NCBI RefSeq assembly: GCF_039621855.1
Contig: NZ_CP155071.1
Coordinates: 4,733,784-4,797,783 of the forward strand
Direction of reading: 5' to 3'
DNA from: Erwinia sp. HDF1-3R
Lineage (GTDB): Bacteria > Pseudomonadota > Gammaproteobacteria > Enterobacterales > Enterobacteriaceae
DNA: 64,000 bases
Made by a program: the position numbers and the translations under genes
The notes under the pieces: model-generated
What the model saw: the letters and a program-made list of their open reading frames with translations, nothing else
Told to the model about the DNA's origin: nothing
Database searches by the model: none
Part shown: positions 1 to 7,659 of the stretch, piece after piece
Numbering within the stretch: position 1 is the first letter of the stretch
Layout: every line of letters starts with the position of its first letter

Positions 1-2370
1 AGTACTGTGTATTAACAGGCTCTGCCCGGTGAACGTGTCATATTTAATACGGCCAATGGCACCATAGGTGGGGACGATATCTTTTACGGCGTTAGGTATA
101 TCCACACCATTTTTGATATCTGCGGTGCGCAGCGCCACGCGGTTATGATGATATGGCACCGCAGAGGTCATAACGGCATAACCGAAAGGGTCGATAGCGG
201 CGCCTGGCTGATTTTCTAAGCGCGTGCCTCGGGCATTCTTTGCCTCAACCAAAATAAATGTATTCTGTAATGGCTGCGTTAAGGTAATGCCTCCCGAGTG
301 CGCGACGATGCCTCCCGCAAGACCTAAGGTTTCCTGCCGGGTCCCGCCGCCGTAGCTATAGCCCGCGTCAACATTCCCGATACTGCCCTGATAGCCTAAA
401 TTTGCCGAATTGATCAGGCTGGATCCCTGGGCATTTGCCGTCTGCACGGAATAACTCAGGCGATTATCATCAAGCAGAGAACCGCTTGCTCCCGAATTGA
501 ATCCGTTGCCGTCGGCCTTATTATGACTGGCGCTGAAATTTGCCATAACGGTTCGGGATTTACCGACATTAAAGGGAACTGAAACGCTAAGATTACAGCT
601 GCGGTCATTGTCGTGATGGTTACTTTGTGTATCCTGAATAAACAGGCCATACACGACATCCCTGAAGCTATTGTTAAGTCCTATCTGGAGACTCCGGTCA
701 ATACCGCTTGCCCCCCAATAACTCTGACCACTGGCATTTATAAATACGCTCGCCTTCCCGGCAATCTGCTGATTGACATAAACGTCTACCTTCTGTCGGC
801 GGGTAGGAAAATGCCGGGTATAATAAACGTGCCGGTGAGCCTGCATGCTATCCGTGGTGTCTGAGTCGTCGTAATAATTACGGTTATCCCAGTAGATGTT
901 CCGATAGCGCCCATTTTCCCAGCGATCGCGCTCGGCTACGGCATCAGCATACTCATAATATCCGCTGCCAGGATAACGGTATCCGGTCAGCTTAAATTCA
1001 GTACCGGTCTTTGCTAAAGATTTTGCATACATAAGCTTCATCGCGGTACCCGTTTTACTGTCACCCGCTACCCTATGGGTTTCAGAAAAGGAGAGCGCTG
1101 ATGACAGGGCACCCAGCGAACCGAGGCTCTTACTCAGCCCGGTGACGCCAGCGCGATAGTTTTCAGCAACAATAATGCCGCCATACGGCGTCAAATCGTA
1201 GCGCGTACCATGGGAAACCGTCGCCTCAATAAAATCGGGCGTATAGGCGGTAAACCCATTCTGATATGTGCCCGCGGTAAGCTGATACTGCCACTGACCC
1301 TGACGTATCATATTGGGCACGGAGGCATAAGGGACGATAAAGCTGTTTTTAGTCCCATCAGCCTCAATCACGGTGACATGGAGATCGCCGCTCAGATTAC
1401 TGGGATAAATATCAGAAATGGCAAATGGCCCGGGCGCCACGTTTGTACTGTAAATGGTGTATCCGTTCTGTCTGACATCGACACGCGCGTTAGAGGTGGC
1501 AACACCGCGCACCACCGGCGCATAGCCAGTAAGGCTGTCCGGCAGCATCTCTTTCGCCGAGCTTACCTGAATGCCCATAAACTGGACGCTGTCGAAGACA
1601 TCACTGCCGGTGCTGGTTTTACCCACCGTAAGACGGCTTTGCAAAGCAGTGAGATCGGTTTCAGCCCAGGAAGCAATATTCTTCCCTTTTCCTGACCAGG
1701 ATGAACGCTTGCTATAAACAGAGTTATTACGAAATCGCCAGCTTCCAATATTCACACCGCTATTAACACTGATAAAAGCGTACTCAGAAACATTATGATT
1801 TGCGTTATTATTATAGGTATTCCTGTTTCCGCTAAAACTGTAGTTCACGAAGCCAGCATTGATGCCATCGTCGTAGACGGACGCAGGGAGAGCACCCTGA
1901 GCGTGACTAACCATAAACAGCTGGGGAACGGTAATATCCACTCTCTGTTTGGCTGGATCAGCTATCAGGATTGCGCCAGGACGTTGGGCTGCAATATCAA
2001 AGCACACCTCTTCCTTCGCCAGACTATACTCTGCTGGCATGATTACGCCGTAATTACGGTAAAGCCCGGCAGTAATGCAGGGTAGGATCTTATCCTGTGG
2101 GTGTTCTCTTGCAAAAGAGAGCACCCGGTGGTCTACTCGTTGGTTATTAAGATAAATATCGGTGGGATACTTGCCGGGTATAATATCATCTCCCTCCCTC
2201 ATTGACTGGATCTTCGTAGCATTATTATCACCATGAATGAACGATAAATTAAATTTATCTTCCGCCATAGCTGGATGGGATAGAGTATATTGCCCTAAGG
2301 AAATGACCATCAGGATATTAGAAAGCCTGATGATCTTATTCGGGCTTAATTGTATCATGTCGCACGCCAT
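1..2370 (-). CDS. Outer-membrane fimbrial usher, partial (3' end beyond window)
   Basis: I translated the minus strand by hand from an ATG at 2370. The frame stays open for 790 codons and runs off the window edge, so the C-terminal part is missing only because the window ends. The start follows an AAGGA ribosome site 8 bases upstream and lies 22 bases after the chaperone stop. The first ~35 residues look like a signal peptide ending in PAMA-ED. They are followed by usher-like sequence (FNLSFIHGD near the mature N-terminus, then VDITVPQLFM, a plug and barrel region rich in Asn/Tyr/Gly). Ushers (PapC/FimD family) form the outer-membrane pore through which chaperone-subunit complexes are polymerised into a fimbria. 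Family members are usually about 830-870 residues, so perhaps 50-80 residues lie outside. Any tip adhesin would also lie outside. I saw no frameshift. Confidence 0.9.
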   Translation of the reverse strand, partial: MACDMIQLSPNKIIRLSNILMVISLGQYTLSHPAMAEDKFNLSFIHGDNNATKIQSMREGDDIIPGKYPTDIYLNNQRVDHRVLSFAREHPQDKILPCITAGLYRNYGVIMPAEYSLAKEEVCFDIAAQRPGAILIADPAKQRVDITVPQLFMVSHAQGALPASVYDDGINAGFVNYSFSGNRNTYNNNANHNVSEYAFISVNSGVNIGSWRFRNNSVYSKRSSWSGKGKNIASWAETDLTALQSRLTVGKTSTGSDVFDSVQFMGIQVSSAKEMLPDSLTGYAPVVRGVATSNARVDVRQNGYTIYSTNVAPGPFAISDIYPSNLSGDLHVTVIEADGTKNSFIVPYASVPNMIRQGQWQYQLTAGTYQNGFTAYTPDFIEATVSHGTRYDLTPYGGIIVAENYRAGVTGLSKSLGSLGALSSALSFSETHRVAGDSKTGTAMKLMYAKSLAKTGTEFKLTGYRYPGSGYYEYADAVAERDRWENGRYRNIYWDNRNYYDDSDTTDSMQAHRHVYYTRHFPTRRQKVDVYVNQQIAGKASVFINASGQSYWGASGIDRSLQIGLNNSFRDVVYGLFIQDTQSNHHDNDRSCNLSVSVPFNVGKSRTVMANFSASHNKADGNGFNSGASGSLLDDNRLSYSVQTANAQGSSLINSANLGYQGSIGNVDAGYSYGGGTRQETLGLAGGIVAHSGGITLTQPLQNTFILVEAKNARGTRLENQPGAAIDPFGYAVMTSAVPYHHNRVALRTADIKNGVDIPNAVKDIVPTYGAIGRIKYDTFTGQSLLIHST

Positions 2371-2392
2371 TACCCTGGTCCTTCGAAATCCA

Positions 2393-3133
2393 TCAATTTA
2401 TATCAACATCTTTAATTTCTGTATGACCACCGTAGTCATTTATATAAGTGAAACTGAGTTTTTTAACGTTTAATGACCCTTGTGGTACCGGCAGAGATAG
2501 CTCACCAAACGGCTTTACCATATCTTCACTGAGCTTTACCCTTTTGCTATCGGCAGTACCTAAGGTGACAGCGCTCAGCGTGATATGATAGGGACTGTTA
2601 TTGACTAACCGAAGGCTATTCCCGCTGCGCCGCCACTGCAAACGTGCGGCCTCATGCTGCAAGGTATCCTTTATACTGGCGGGCCGGTAAAAAAGCTTCA
2701 GTCTGGTACGAATCGCAACCTGTAAAACGTTATCTTCCCGTGGGGCGGGCGGTATTTCCTGTACATTTACCCACAGCAGCGATTCACGATCGGCGGCCAG
2801 CCCCTTACCGGAATAGATAAATCGCAGTATTGCCTCTTTTTGTCCCGCAAGTTTCAGTATGGGTGGCGTCACCACCACAGGAATACTTTTGTTCATCGCC
2901 TCTTTATCGCCATTATCTAACCATGACTGCACCATATAGGGATCGTCACTGTCGTTATTAATAGATAAAGAGGCTGAACGTGAATCTGCATTGTAAATTA
3001 TTCTTGTTGCTTCAATCTGTACCCCCGCTTCCGCGAAAAAGGAAAATGCCATCAGGAGTGAAAAAAAAATAAGAAACAATTTAGATTTATAACGCCTGAA
3101 AAACGCAGAGATCGTTGCGTCATCTTTCATCAT
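2393..3133 (-). CDS. Periplasmic fimbrial chaperone (PapD/FimC family)
   Basis: A 246-residue protein with a long hydrophobic N-terminal segment (about residues 18-36, ending FFAEA-GVQIEATRIIY), which fits a signal peptide. The PapD-type immunoglobulin-like fold is recognisable from the first-strand motif RIIYNADSRSASLSI, the PYMVQSWLDN segment, and the signature LLWVNVQEIPPAP near residues 120-132. Such chaperones bind pilin subunits in the periplasm by donor-strand complementation and deliver them to the usher. The gene follows the pilin gene by 2 bases and precedes the usher by 22 bases, so the three form one operon. Start choice is uncertain: two adjacent ATG codons and no strong ribosome site are visible, so translation may be coupled to the pilin gene. 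Confidence 0.92.
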   Translation of the reverse strand: MMKDDATISAFFRRYKSKLFLIFFSLLMAFSFFAEAGVQIEATRIIYNADSRSASLSINNDSDDPYMVQSWLDNGDKEAMNKSIPVVVTPPILKLAGQKEAILRFIYSGKGLAADRESLLWVNVQEIPPAPREDNVLQVAIRTRLKLFYRPASIKDTLQHEAARLQWRRSGNSLRLVNNSPYHITLSAVTLGTADSKRVKLSEDMVKPFGELSLPVPQGSLNVKKLSFTYINDYGGHTEIKDVDIN

Positions 3134-3135
3134 AT

Positions 3136-3663
3136 TTACTTATATTCTACGGTAAAGGTTGCATTAGCGTTTGCTTCACCCGCTATAACGTTTTGCTGAT
3201 ACGATTTATATCTGGCGCGCAGATTGAACGTCGTCGTTCCTGAGGCATCACCGCTGCTGGCGATACTCTGGTATAAAGCGTCATCACCGGCAACCTGCCC
3301 GATGGGGATCACCTTATCGTTATTCGCCAACAGTTCAATACCTACCCCTGACGCTTTACTGACCGCCAGCAGGTTGGGTTGACCTTCAGGGGTTGGGCCA
3401 TCAAAACGTAAGGTATAATTACCCGCTTCGCACTTCTCCAGGCTAACGCTAAAGGCTTTAGCACCTGTCGTAGAACCTGTCGCAGGAAACGCTGATGTCC
3501 CATACTTCCCCAGAAATACCTGTTTATCACGATCGCCAGAGACGACCTGACAGGCAGACTGAATTATTTCTCCGGTAAAAGCGACTTTCCCATTTGCCGC
3601 ATTTACATTACTGCTCATTACAGGCATAAAAACCAGACTTGATGTCAAAATTACTCTCTTCAT
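3136..3663 (-). CDS. Type 1-family fimbrial subunit (pilin)
   Basis: A 175-residue secreted protein. It has a signal peptide ending around SSNVNA-ANGKVAF, two cysteines placed as in type 1 pilins (in IIQSACQVV and LEKCEAGNY, a disulfide pair), and the C-terminal beta-strand pattern ATFTVEYK ending in an aromatic-containing strand used in subunit-chaperone contact. It is first in the operon with chaperone and usher, so it is probably the major shaft pilin. The start is well supported by a GGAGGGG ribosome site directly upstream of ATG. Codon and base usage here is somewhat more AT-rich than in the neighbouring core genes, which would fit acquisition of the operon as a unit. The exact fimbrial class cannot be named from this alone. 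Confidence 0.9.
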   Translation of the reverse strand: MKRVILTSSLVFMPVMSSNVNAANGKVAFTGEIIQSACQVVSGDRDKQVFLGKYGTSAFPATGSTTGAKAFSVSLEKCEAGNYTLRFDGPTPEGQPNLLAVSKASGVGIELLANNDKVIPIGQVAGDDALYQSIASSGDASGTTTFNLRARYKSYQQNVIAGEANANATFTVEYK

Positions 3664-4480
3664 TTCCCCTCCGGAAATACGTCAGCGTAGTAAATAAAAA
3701 TATGAAATTAAAGATAGAAATACTGATATCAGATTAAATTATTTTCGAAATCGCCGAAAATATAGACCCGGCACTGAATGATGTTAAATCGTTTTAACCT
3801 ATCATAAAAATAATATTTGATAGCCCTGTCCTATGGTAAATATTCGGTAATTTTCCGCAAGAAATGAAGAATTTCAGATCTATCAACTAAATAAACCAGG
3901 TGTCACACTATGATATGCTGTGATTTAGCTTAGTGATTAATGATGTAAATATAAAAACCGAGGGTGGTTTATTTAATTACTAAAGCGGATATTAATCCAG
4001 ATAAGAACGTGCGTTATTATTATTATTTACTGCTTTTTTCATCACTCACCTTATAATACATAAAAACAGTTAGTTAGCAGACAGGATCTAATTTTACCAA
4101 ATGTACGGCAGGCTTATTTAACACGCGCAGATTTGTGGCTGAATTAAGCATTAACGCCGGTTCGTTTAACGTTCATTGAGGTGAAAAGTCAGGATTTTAA
4201 TAAGTCAAATAATGATAACCAGGGTTATAATTTTTCTGCTTTGTATATTATATTCCTGTTACTAAGGTTAACTTCTTAAATTACCATCAGGTCGCAGAAA
4301 AATTAAATTCCCTCTCGGGGGGTATAGTGCAATCCATCCAGCAGATAATAATGCCACATGTTTTTGCCAGAGCACGTTAAGAAAATGCACTTCATCGGGC
4401 GCTGACGTTGAAGATTGCATCACTCCGACGGGGGCGTTAAGGTGGTTGTCTGTTTGAATATAACAAGTGATTAACAGGCT
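3664..4480. other. Intergenic region between fimbrial operon and avtA
   Basis: About 815 bases, AT-rich, with no convincing gene. It should hold the promoter of the minus-strand fimbrial operon and that of avtA. A 7-bp inverted repeat (ATTTTCG / CGAAAAT, 3741-3761) lies about 80 bases upstream of the pilin start and could be an operator. I saw no paired inverted repeats that would suggest a phase-variable switch, and no recombinase gene. Confidence 0.5.
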
Positions 4481-5728
4481 ATGCGCTTTTCCGCTTTCGG
4501 GGACAAATTTACGCGCCATTCAGGCATCGCCCGCCTGATGGAAGATATGGGTGAAGGCCTGCGCACGCCAGGTGCCGTCATGCTGGGCGGGGGAAATCCG
4601 GCACATATTCCGGCGATGGATGAATACTTCCAGCAGCTGTTACAGCAGATGCATGACGAGGGAACCCTGTCCGGGGCGCTGTGTAACTATGACGGGCCGC
4701 GTGGTAAAAGTACCCTGCTGGCGTCGCTCTCTGCGCTGCTGCGTGATGAGCTGGGCTGGCAGATTGGCCCGGAGAATATCGCCCTGACCAATGGCAGCCA
4801 GAGCGCCTTTTTTTATCTGTTTAACCTTTATGCCGGACGCTGTGCCGACGGCAGTAAAAAACGCGTTCTGTTTCCGCTGGCGCCGGAATATCTGGGCTAT
4901 GCCGATGCCGGGCTGGATGAGGAGCTATTCGTTTCAACCCGTCCTGATATAGAAATGCTGCCGCACGGGCAGTTCAAGTATCACGTCGATTTTGAAAATC
5001 TGCATATCACCGACGATACCGGTCTTATCTGCGTCTCCCGTCCGACCAATCCGACCGGCAACGTTATCACCGATGACGAGCTAATAAAGCTCGATGCACT
5101 GGCGCAGCAGCATGATATCCCCCTGCTGATCGATAACGCCTACGGTGTTCCGTTCCCCGGCATTATCTTTAGCGACGCGCGTCCTTTGTGGAATCCCAAT
5201 ATCATCCTGTGCATGAGCCTCTCCAAGCTGGGCCTGCCGGGAGCGCGATGCGGCATTATTATTGCCGACGAGAAGGTGATTTCCGCGATTGGTAACATGA
5301 ATGGCATTATCAGCCTGGCGCCCGGCAGTATCGGCCCGGCCATCGCCCATGAGATGATCGAACGTGGCGATCTGCTACGCCTGTCGGAAACCGTGATTAA
5401 GCCCTTCTACCTGGAGCGCGTTCATCAAACCATTGCCATTATTCGCCGCTACCTGTCGGAAGATCGCTGCCTGATCCATAAACCCGAAGGAGCGATTTTT
5501 CTCTGGCTGTGGTTTAAAGATTTGCCCATCTCTACGGAGATCCTCTATCAGCGCCTGAAAAAGCGCGGCGTACTGATGGTGCCGGGACACTTCTTCTTTC
5601 CCGGTCTGGAACAGGCATGGCCGCACACGCATCAGTGTATGCGCATGAATTACGTACCGGATAGCGAAACCATTGAGAGGGGCATTGCAATACTGGCTGA
5701 GGAAGTTGAACGGGCACATCAGGGCTGA
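4481..5728 (+). CDS. avtA: Valine--pyruvate aminotransferase
   Basis: A 415-residue fold-type I PLP aminotransferase, close to E. coli AvtA along its whole length as I recall that sequence (start FSAFGDKFTRHSGIARLMED, then GGGNPAHIPAMDEYF). It moves an amino group between L-valine or L-alanine and 2-ketoisovalerate or pyruvate, linking alanine synthesis to the branched-chain pool. The PLP-binding lysine is in CMSLSKLGLPGARCG; the cofactor-contacting segments CVSRPTNPTGN and IDNAYGVPFPG are intact. It is monocistronic here, with a terminator hairpin directly behind it and the convergent ibpA gene beyond. The ribosome site (AACAGG) is modest. The order avtA then ibpA differs from E. coli, where they lie far apart, so a rearrangement point lies between them. 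Confidence 0.96.
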   Translation: MRFSAFGDKFTRHSGIARLMEDMGEGLRTPGAVMLGGGNPAHIPAMDEYFQQLLQQMHDEGTLSGALCNYDGPRGKSTLLASLSALLRDELGWQIGPENIALTNGSQSAFFYLFNLYAGRCADGSKKRVLFPLAPEYLGYADAGLDEELFVSTRPDIEMLPHGQFKYHVDFENLHITDDTGLICVSRPTNPTGNVITDDELIKLDALAQQHDIPLLIDNAYGVPFPGIIFSDARPLWNPNIILCMSLSKLGLPGARCGIIIADEKVISAIGNMNGIISLAPGSIGPAIAHEMIERGDLLRLSETVIKPFYLERVHQTIAIIRRYLSEDRCLIHKPEGAIFLWLWFKDLPISTEILYQRLKKRGVLMVPGHFFFPGLEQAWPHTHQCMRMNYVPDSETIERGIAILAEEVERAHQG

Positions 5729-5736
5729 ATCAAACC

Positions 5737-5767
5737 GCCTGAGCCCGTCGGGATGACGGGCTCAGGC
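5737..5767. terminator. Bidirectional hairpin between avtA and ibpA
   Basis: Perfect 13-bp stem (GCCTGAGCCCGTC / GACGGGCTCAGGC) with a 5-base loop, placed between two convergent genes. There is no clear T-run, so it may act as a factor-assisted or mRNA-end-stabilising hairpin. Confidence 0.7.
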
Positions 5768-5836
5768 TCTGTCCGCTAAAGAAAGCGTCCGGGGTGGATA
5801 TCACTTTGCTCCAGCGACCTGCCTTTCAGGCACGTG

Positions 5837-6253
5837 TTATTTAACGATCTCTATACGGCGCGGTTTATTCGCTTCAGGAACGATGCGCTCAAGGTCAATA
5901 TAGAGCAGGCCGTTTTCCAGTCGGGCATCGCGCACATTTACGTGCTCGGCCAGCTGAAACTTGCGCTCGAAATTGCGCTCTGCAATGCCCTGATAGAGGT
6001 AAGTACGCTCCTGCTGCTCTTCGGGATGCGCCCCGCGCACGGTCAGTAAATTATCGTGGGCGGTAATATCCAGTTCGCTCTGGGCGAAGCCCGCGACGGC
6101 AATGGTGATACGGTACTGATTCTCTGCCACCAGTTCAACATTGTAGGGTGGGTAACCCCCGTTGCTCTGGCCCTGATTGGATTCGAGCAGGTTTATCAGA
6201 CGATCAAAACCAATGGATGAACGATAGAGTGGGGCAAGGTCGAAATTACGCAT
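5837..6253 (-). CDS. ibpA: Small heat-shock protein IbpA
   Basis: A 138-residue alpha-crystallin-type small heat-shock protein nearly collinear with E. coli IbpA ([56 protein letters not shown]). It holds aggregating proteins in a form that the ClpB/DnaK system can rescue. The alpha-crystallin domain spans about residues 35-122, with the [11 protein letters not shown] core strand. The C-terminal anchoring region is present but short. E. coli has a second gene, ibpB, directly downstream; here the next gene is convergent avtA and no ibpB is present. Loss of IbpB is known for Erwiniaceae, so this supports the taxonomic call. Expression is controlled by a sigma-32 promoter and a thermosensor-like leader, listed separately. 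Confidence 0.97.
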   Translation of the reverse strand: MRNFDLAPLYRSSIGFDRLINLLESNQGQSNGGYPPYNVELVAENQYRITIAVAGFAQSELDITAHDNLLTVRGAHPEEQQERTYLYQGIAERNFERKFQLAEHVNVRDARLENGLLYIDLERIVPEANKPRRIEIVK

Positions 6254-6360
6254 AGTGATAACTCCTGATAGTCAGCGAGATACTGTTTCTGACCTTCCAT
6301 AATGGACAGGCCGCCGGTCGCAATTGCGGAACCCTGTCGGCGTTCGCTTTTGTGACCCTG
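6254..6360 (-). promoter_or_regulatory. ROSE-like RNA thermometer in the ibpA leader
   Basis: The ibpA leader of about 105 nt has the ROSE hallmark next to the start codon. A UCGCU element (complement of 6274-6278) can pair with the AGGAG ribosome site (complement of 6262-6266) to mask it at low temperature. Several GC-rich inverted segments further upstream could form additional hairpins. ROSE elements are known in enterobacterial ibpA leaders. The fold was judged by eye, not computed. Confidence 0.7.
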
Positions 6361-6366
6361 CTAATA

Positions 6367-6394
6367 AAATGGTGACGGCCTGGCGGCTTTCAAG
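6367..6394 (-). promoter_or_regulatory. Sigma-32 heat-shock promoter of ibpA
   Basis: On the minus strand, CTTGAAA (6394-6388) matches the sigma-32 -35 element and CACCATTT (6374-6367) matches the CCCCATnT -10 element at 7 of 8 positions. The spacer is 13 bases. Transcription would start near 6360 and give a leader of roughly 105 nt. Confidence 0.85.
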
Positions 6395-6486
6395 GGGCAA
6401 ATATGCGATTTTTTTAACCCTGCGCCAGTGGTCCGCCGTCAAACTTTAGGACAGTATGCCATCATAATCTTTATCCCTGCCGCGAC

Positions 6487-6556
6487 TGAGGGTAATTGTT
6501 CCGTTCACACATAAATGTTGCGTGAACGGGTTCATGTCTTTGACACATGTCCAATG
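6487..6556 (+). repeat. 70-bp direct repeat, copy 1 (left of AvrE-like insert)
   Basis: Matches 9765-9834 at 69 of 70 positions (A at 6507 versus G at 9785), with weaker similarity continuing on both sides. Internally it contains an 8-bp inverted repeat (CCGTTCAC / GTGAACGG, 13-base loop) and a second small hairpin (CATGT / ACATG). The two copies bracket the AT-rich effector-like genes between ibpA and yidQ. Confidence 0.9.
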
Positions 6557-6594
6557 GAAGATGGTGCCTGGCTGGCAATACTGCAATAGCTATA

Positions 6595-7629
6595 TCAATA
6601 CAACATAGTCAGCTTACTTTTTATATTCGCCGGCGATAAATCACTCCCACTGTTGTAATGAAATTCCATTTCACCCAAAAACTGATCGTAATTAATGCTG
6701 TGAACGCTTGATAAGTTTAGAATTGGCATTGGAACTGTAGCATCTCTGTGTTGCAATGAACTGTTCCTGCGGAATTCCAGTTTCTTTAATCTATAAGATT
6801 TGGCTTCAGAATTATTAGATGTTGATAACGGGTTGTCCATTACCCTTTTCGAAGGAATAATTGGGCTTGAAATGATTTCATAATGAGAAATTACGTTGAT
6901 AGAACTGGATTTATTCTCACTATCCCTTTGTTTATTAATTAAAGACTTTCTTAATTCACGAAGATTATCATTAACAAACCATATATATTTATCCTCCCTG
7001 GCTACTTGTTTAAGCTTTAGCCCTGCCTTCATCCCTTTTTTATCATTGATAGTAATAAAAACTGGTGTATTCCTGACAATATCAATACTGTTTACTGTAG
7101 AGAAGTTATTATAGGGCATTGTCGATTGCTGATCGTTTACTTCTTTTTCAAAGAGGGTTAATGGTTTTTCATTAGTCTTTTGAGTCAGTGTCATGCCTTC
7201 TTCCAGTAAAGGGAGGGGGTAGCACCAGAGTATATCCTCACCTCCACCATGCATAGCAATCGGCATTATCTTCCACTCAGCGAATAAGGCAGCCTCATAG
7301 TCGAGGGCTGTAATTTTAAACTTACTCTTACCGGGATAGAAAATATTATCCTTCTTACCGGATTTTTCTGACTCATTGCTTTTTATCTTTAATAAATCTA
7401 ATGCCAGACGCGCCCCCACAGCCGTTCGGGGCATGACCATGTAAGTGCTGGAATTAACCATACTCCCGACTTGTGCTCTTAGTTCACTTTTGGCTTCGAG
7501 TCTGATGAAAACTTCCTTTTCTTTTATTTTTTCGGCCTCAGCTTCAGTAACAACTGTATCTCTAAACGGAGAGTCTCTTTTGGGTTCTGAAAATTGTGTG
7601 GCAAACTCTTTGAAGTGTTCTTCTGACAT
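6595..7629 (-). CDS. AvrE/DspE-like effector, C-terminal fragment (after in-frame stop)
   Basis: 344 codons that continue the upstream fragment in the same reading frame. The upstream stop TAA (7662-7660) is followed by ten sense codons and then this ATG, with no frame change. The C-terminal third (residues about 275-340, LKKLEFRRNSSLQ... PMPILNLSS... GEMEFHYNSGSD) resembles the end of DspE/AvrE in layout (LRVKSVSVSQS, then PALLLGTSN, then GTINFKYGQD, from memory of that protein). AvrE-family proteins are large type III effectors that act inside plant cells. No ribosome site is evident before this ATG. It is therefore probably the tail of a broken gene, or made only by readthrough or re-initiation. 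AT-rich composition unlike its neighbours suggests transfer. The family call is from pattern memory, not a database search. Confidence 0.55.
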   Translation of the reverse strand: MSEEHFKEFATQFSEPKRDSPFRDTVVTEAEAEKIKEKEVFIRLEAKSELRAQVGSMVNSSTYMVMPRTAVGARLALDLLKIKSNESEKSGKKDNIFYPGKSKFKITALDYEAALFAEWKIMPIAMHGGGEDILWCYPLPLLEEGMTLTQKTNEKPLTLFEKEVNDQQSTMPYNNFSTVNSIDIVRNTPVFITINDKKGMKAGLKLKQVAREDKYIWFVNDNLRELRKSLINKQRDSENKSSSINVISHYEIISSPIIPSKRVMDNPLSTSNNSEAKSYRLKKLEFRRNSSLQHRDATVPMPILNLSSVHSINYDQFLGEMEFHYNSGSDLSPANIKSKLTMLY

Positions 7630-7659
7630 ATCAAATGAGAAATCACTACCTATAATACA

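Noticed and set aside
1210..1695. Plus-strand frame of 161 codons in the fimbrial region
   Set aside because: It is the shadow of the continuous minus-strand usher frame, which has a signal peptide, operon context and family-like sequence.
3664..4480. Possible invertible promoter element controlling the fimbriae
   Set aside because: No pair of flanking inverted repeats and no recombinase gene in view.
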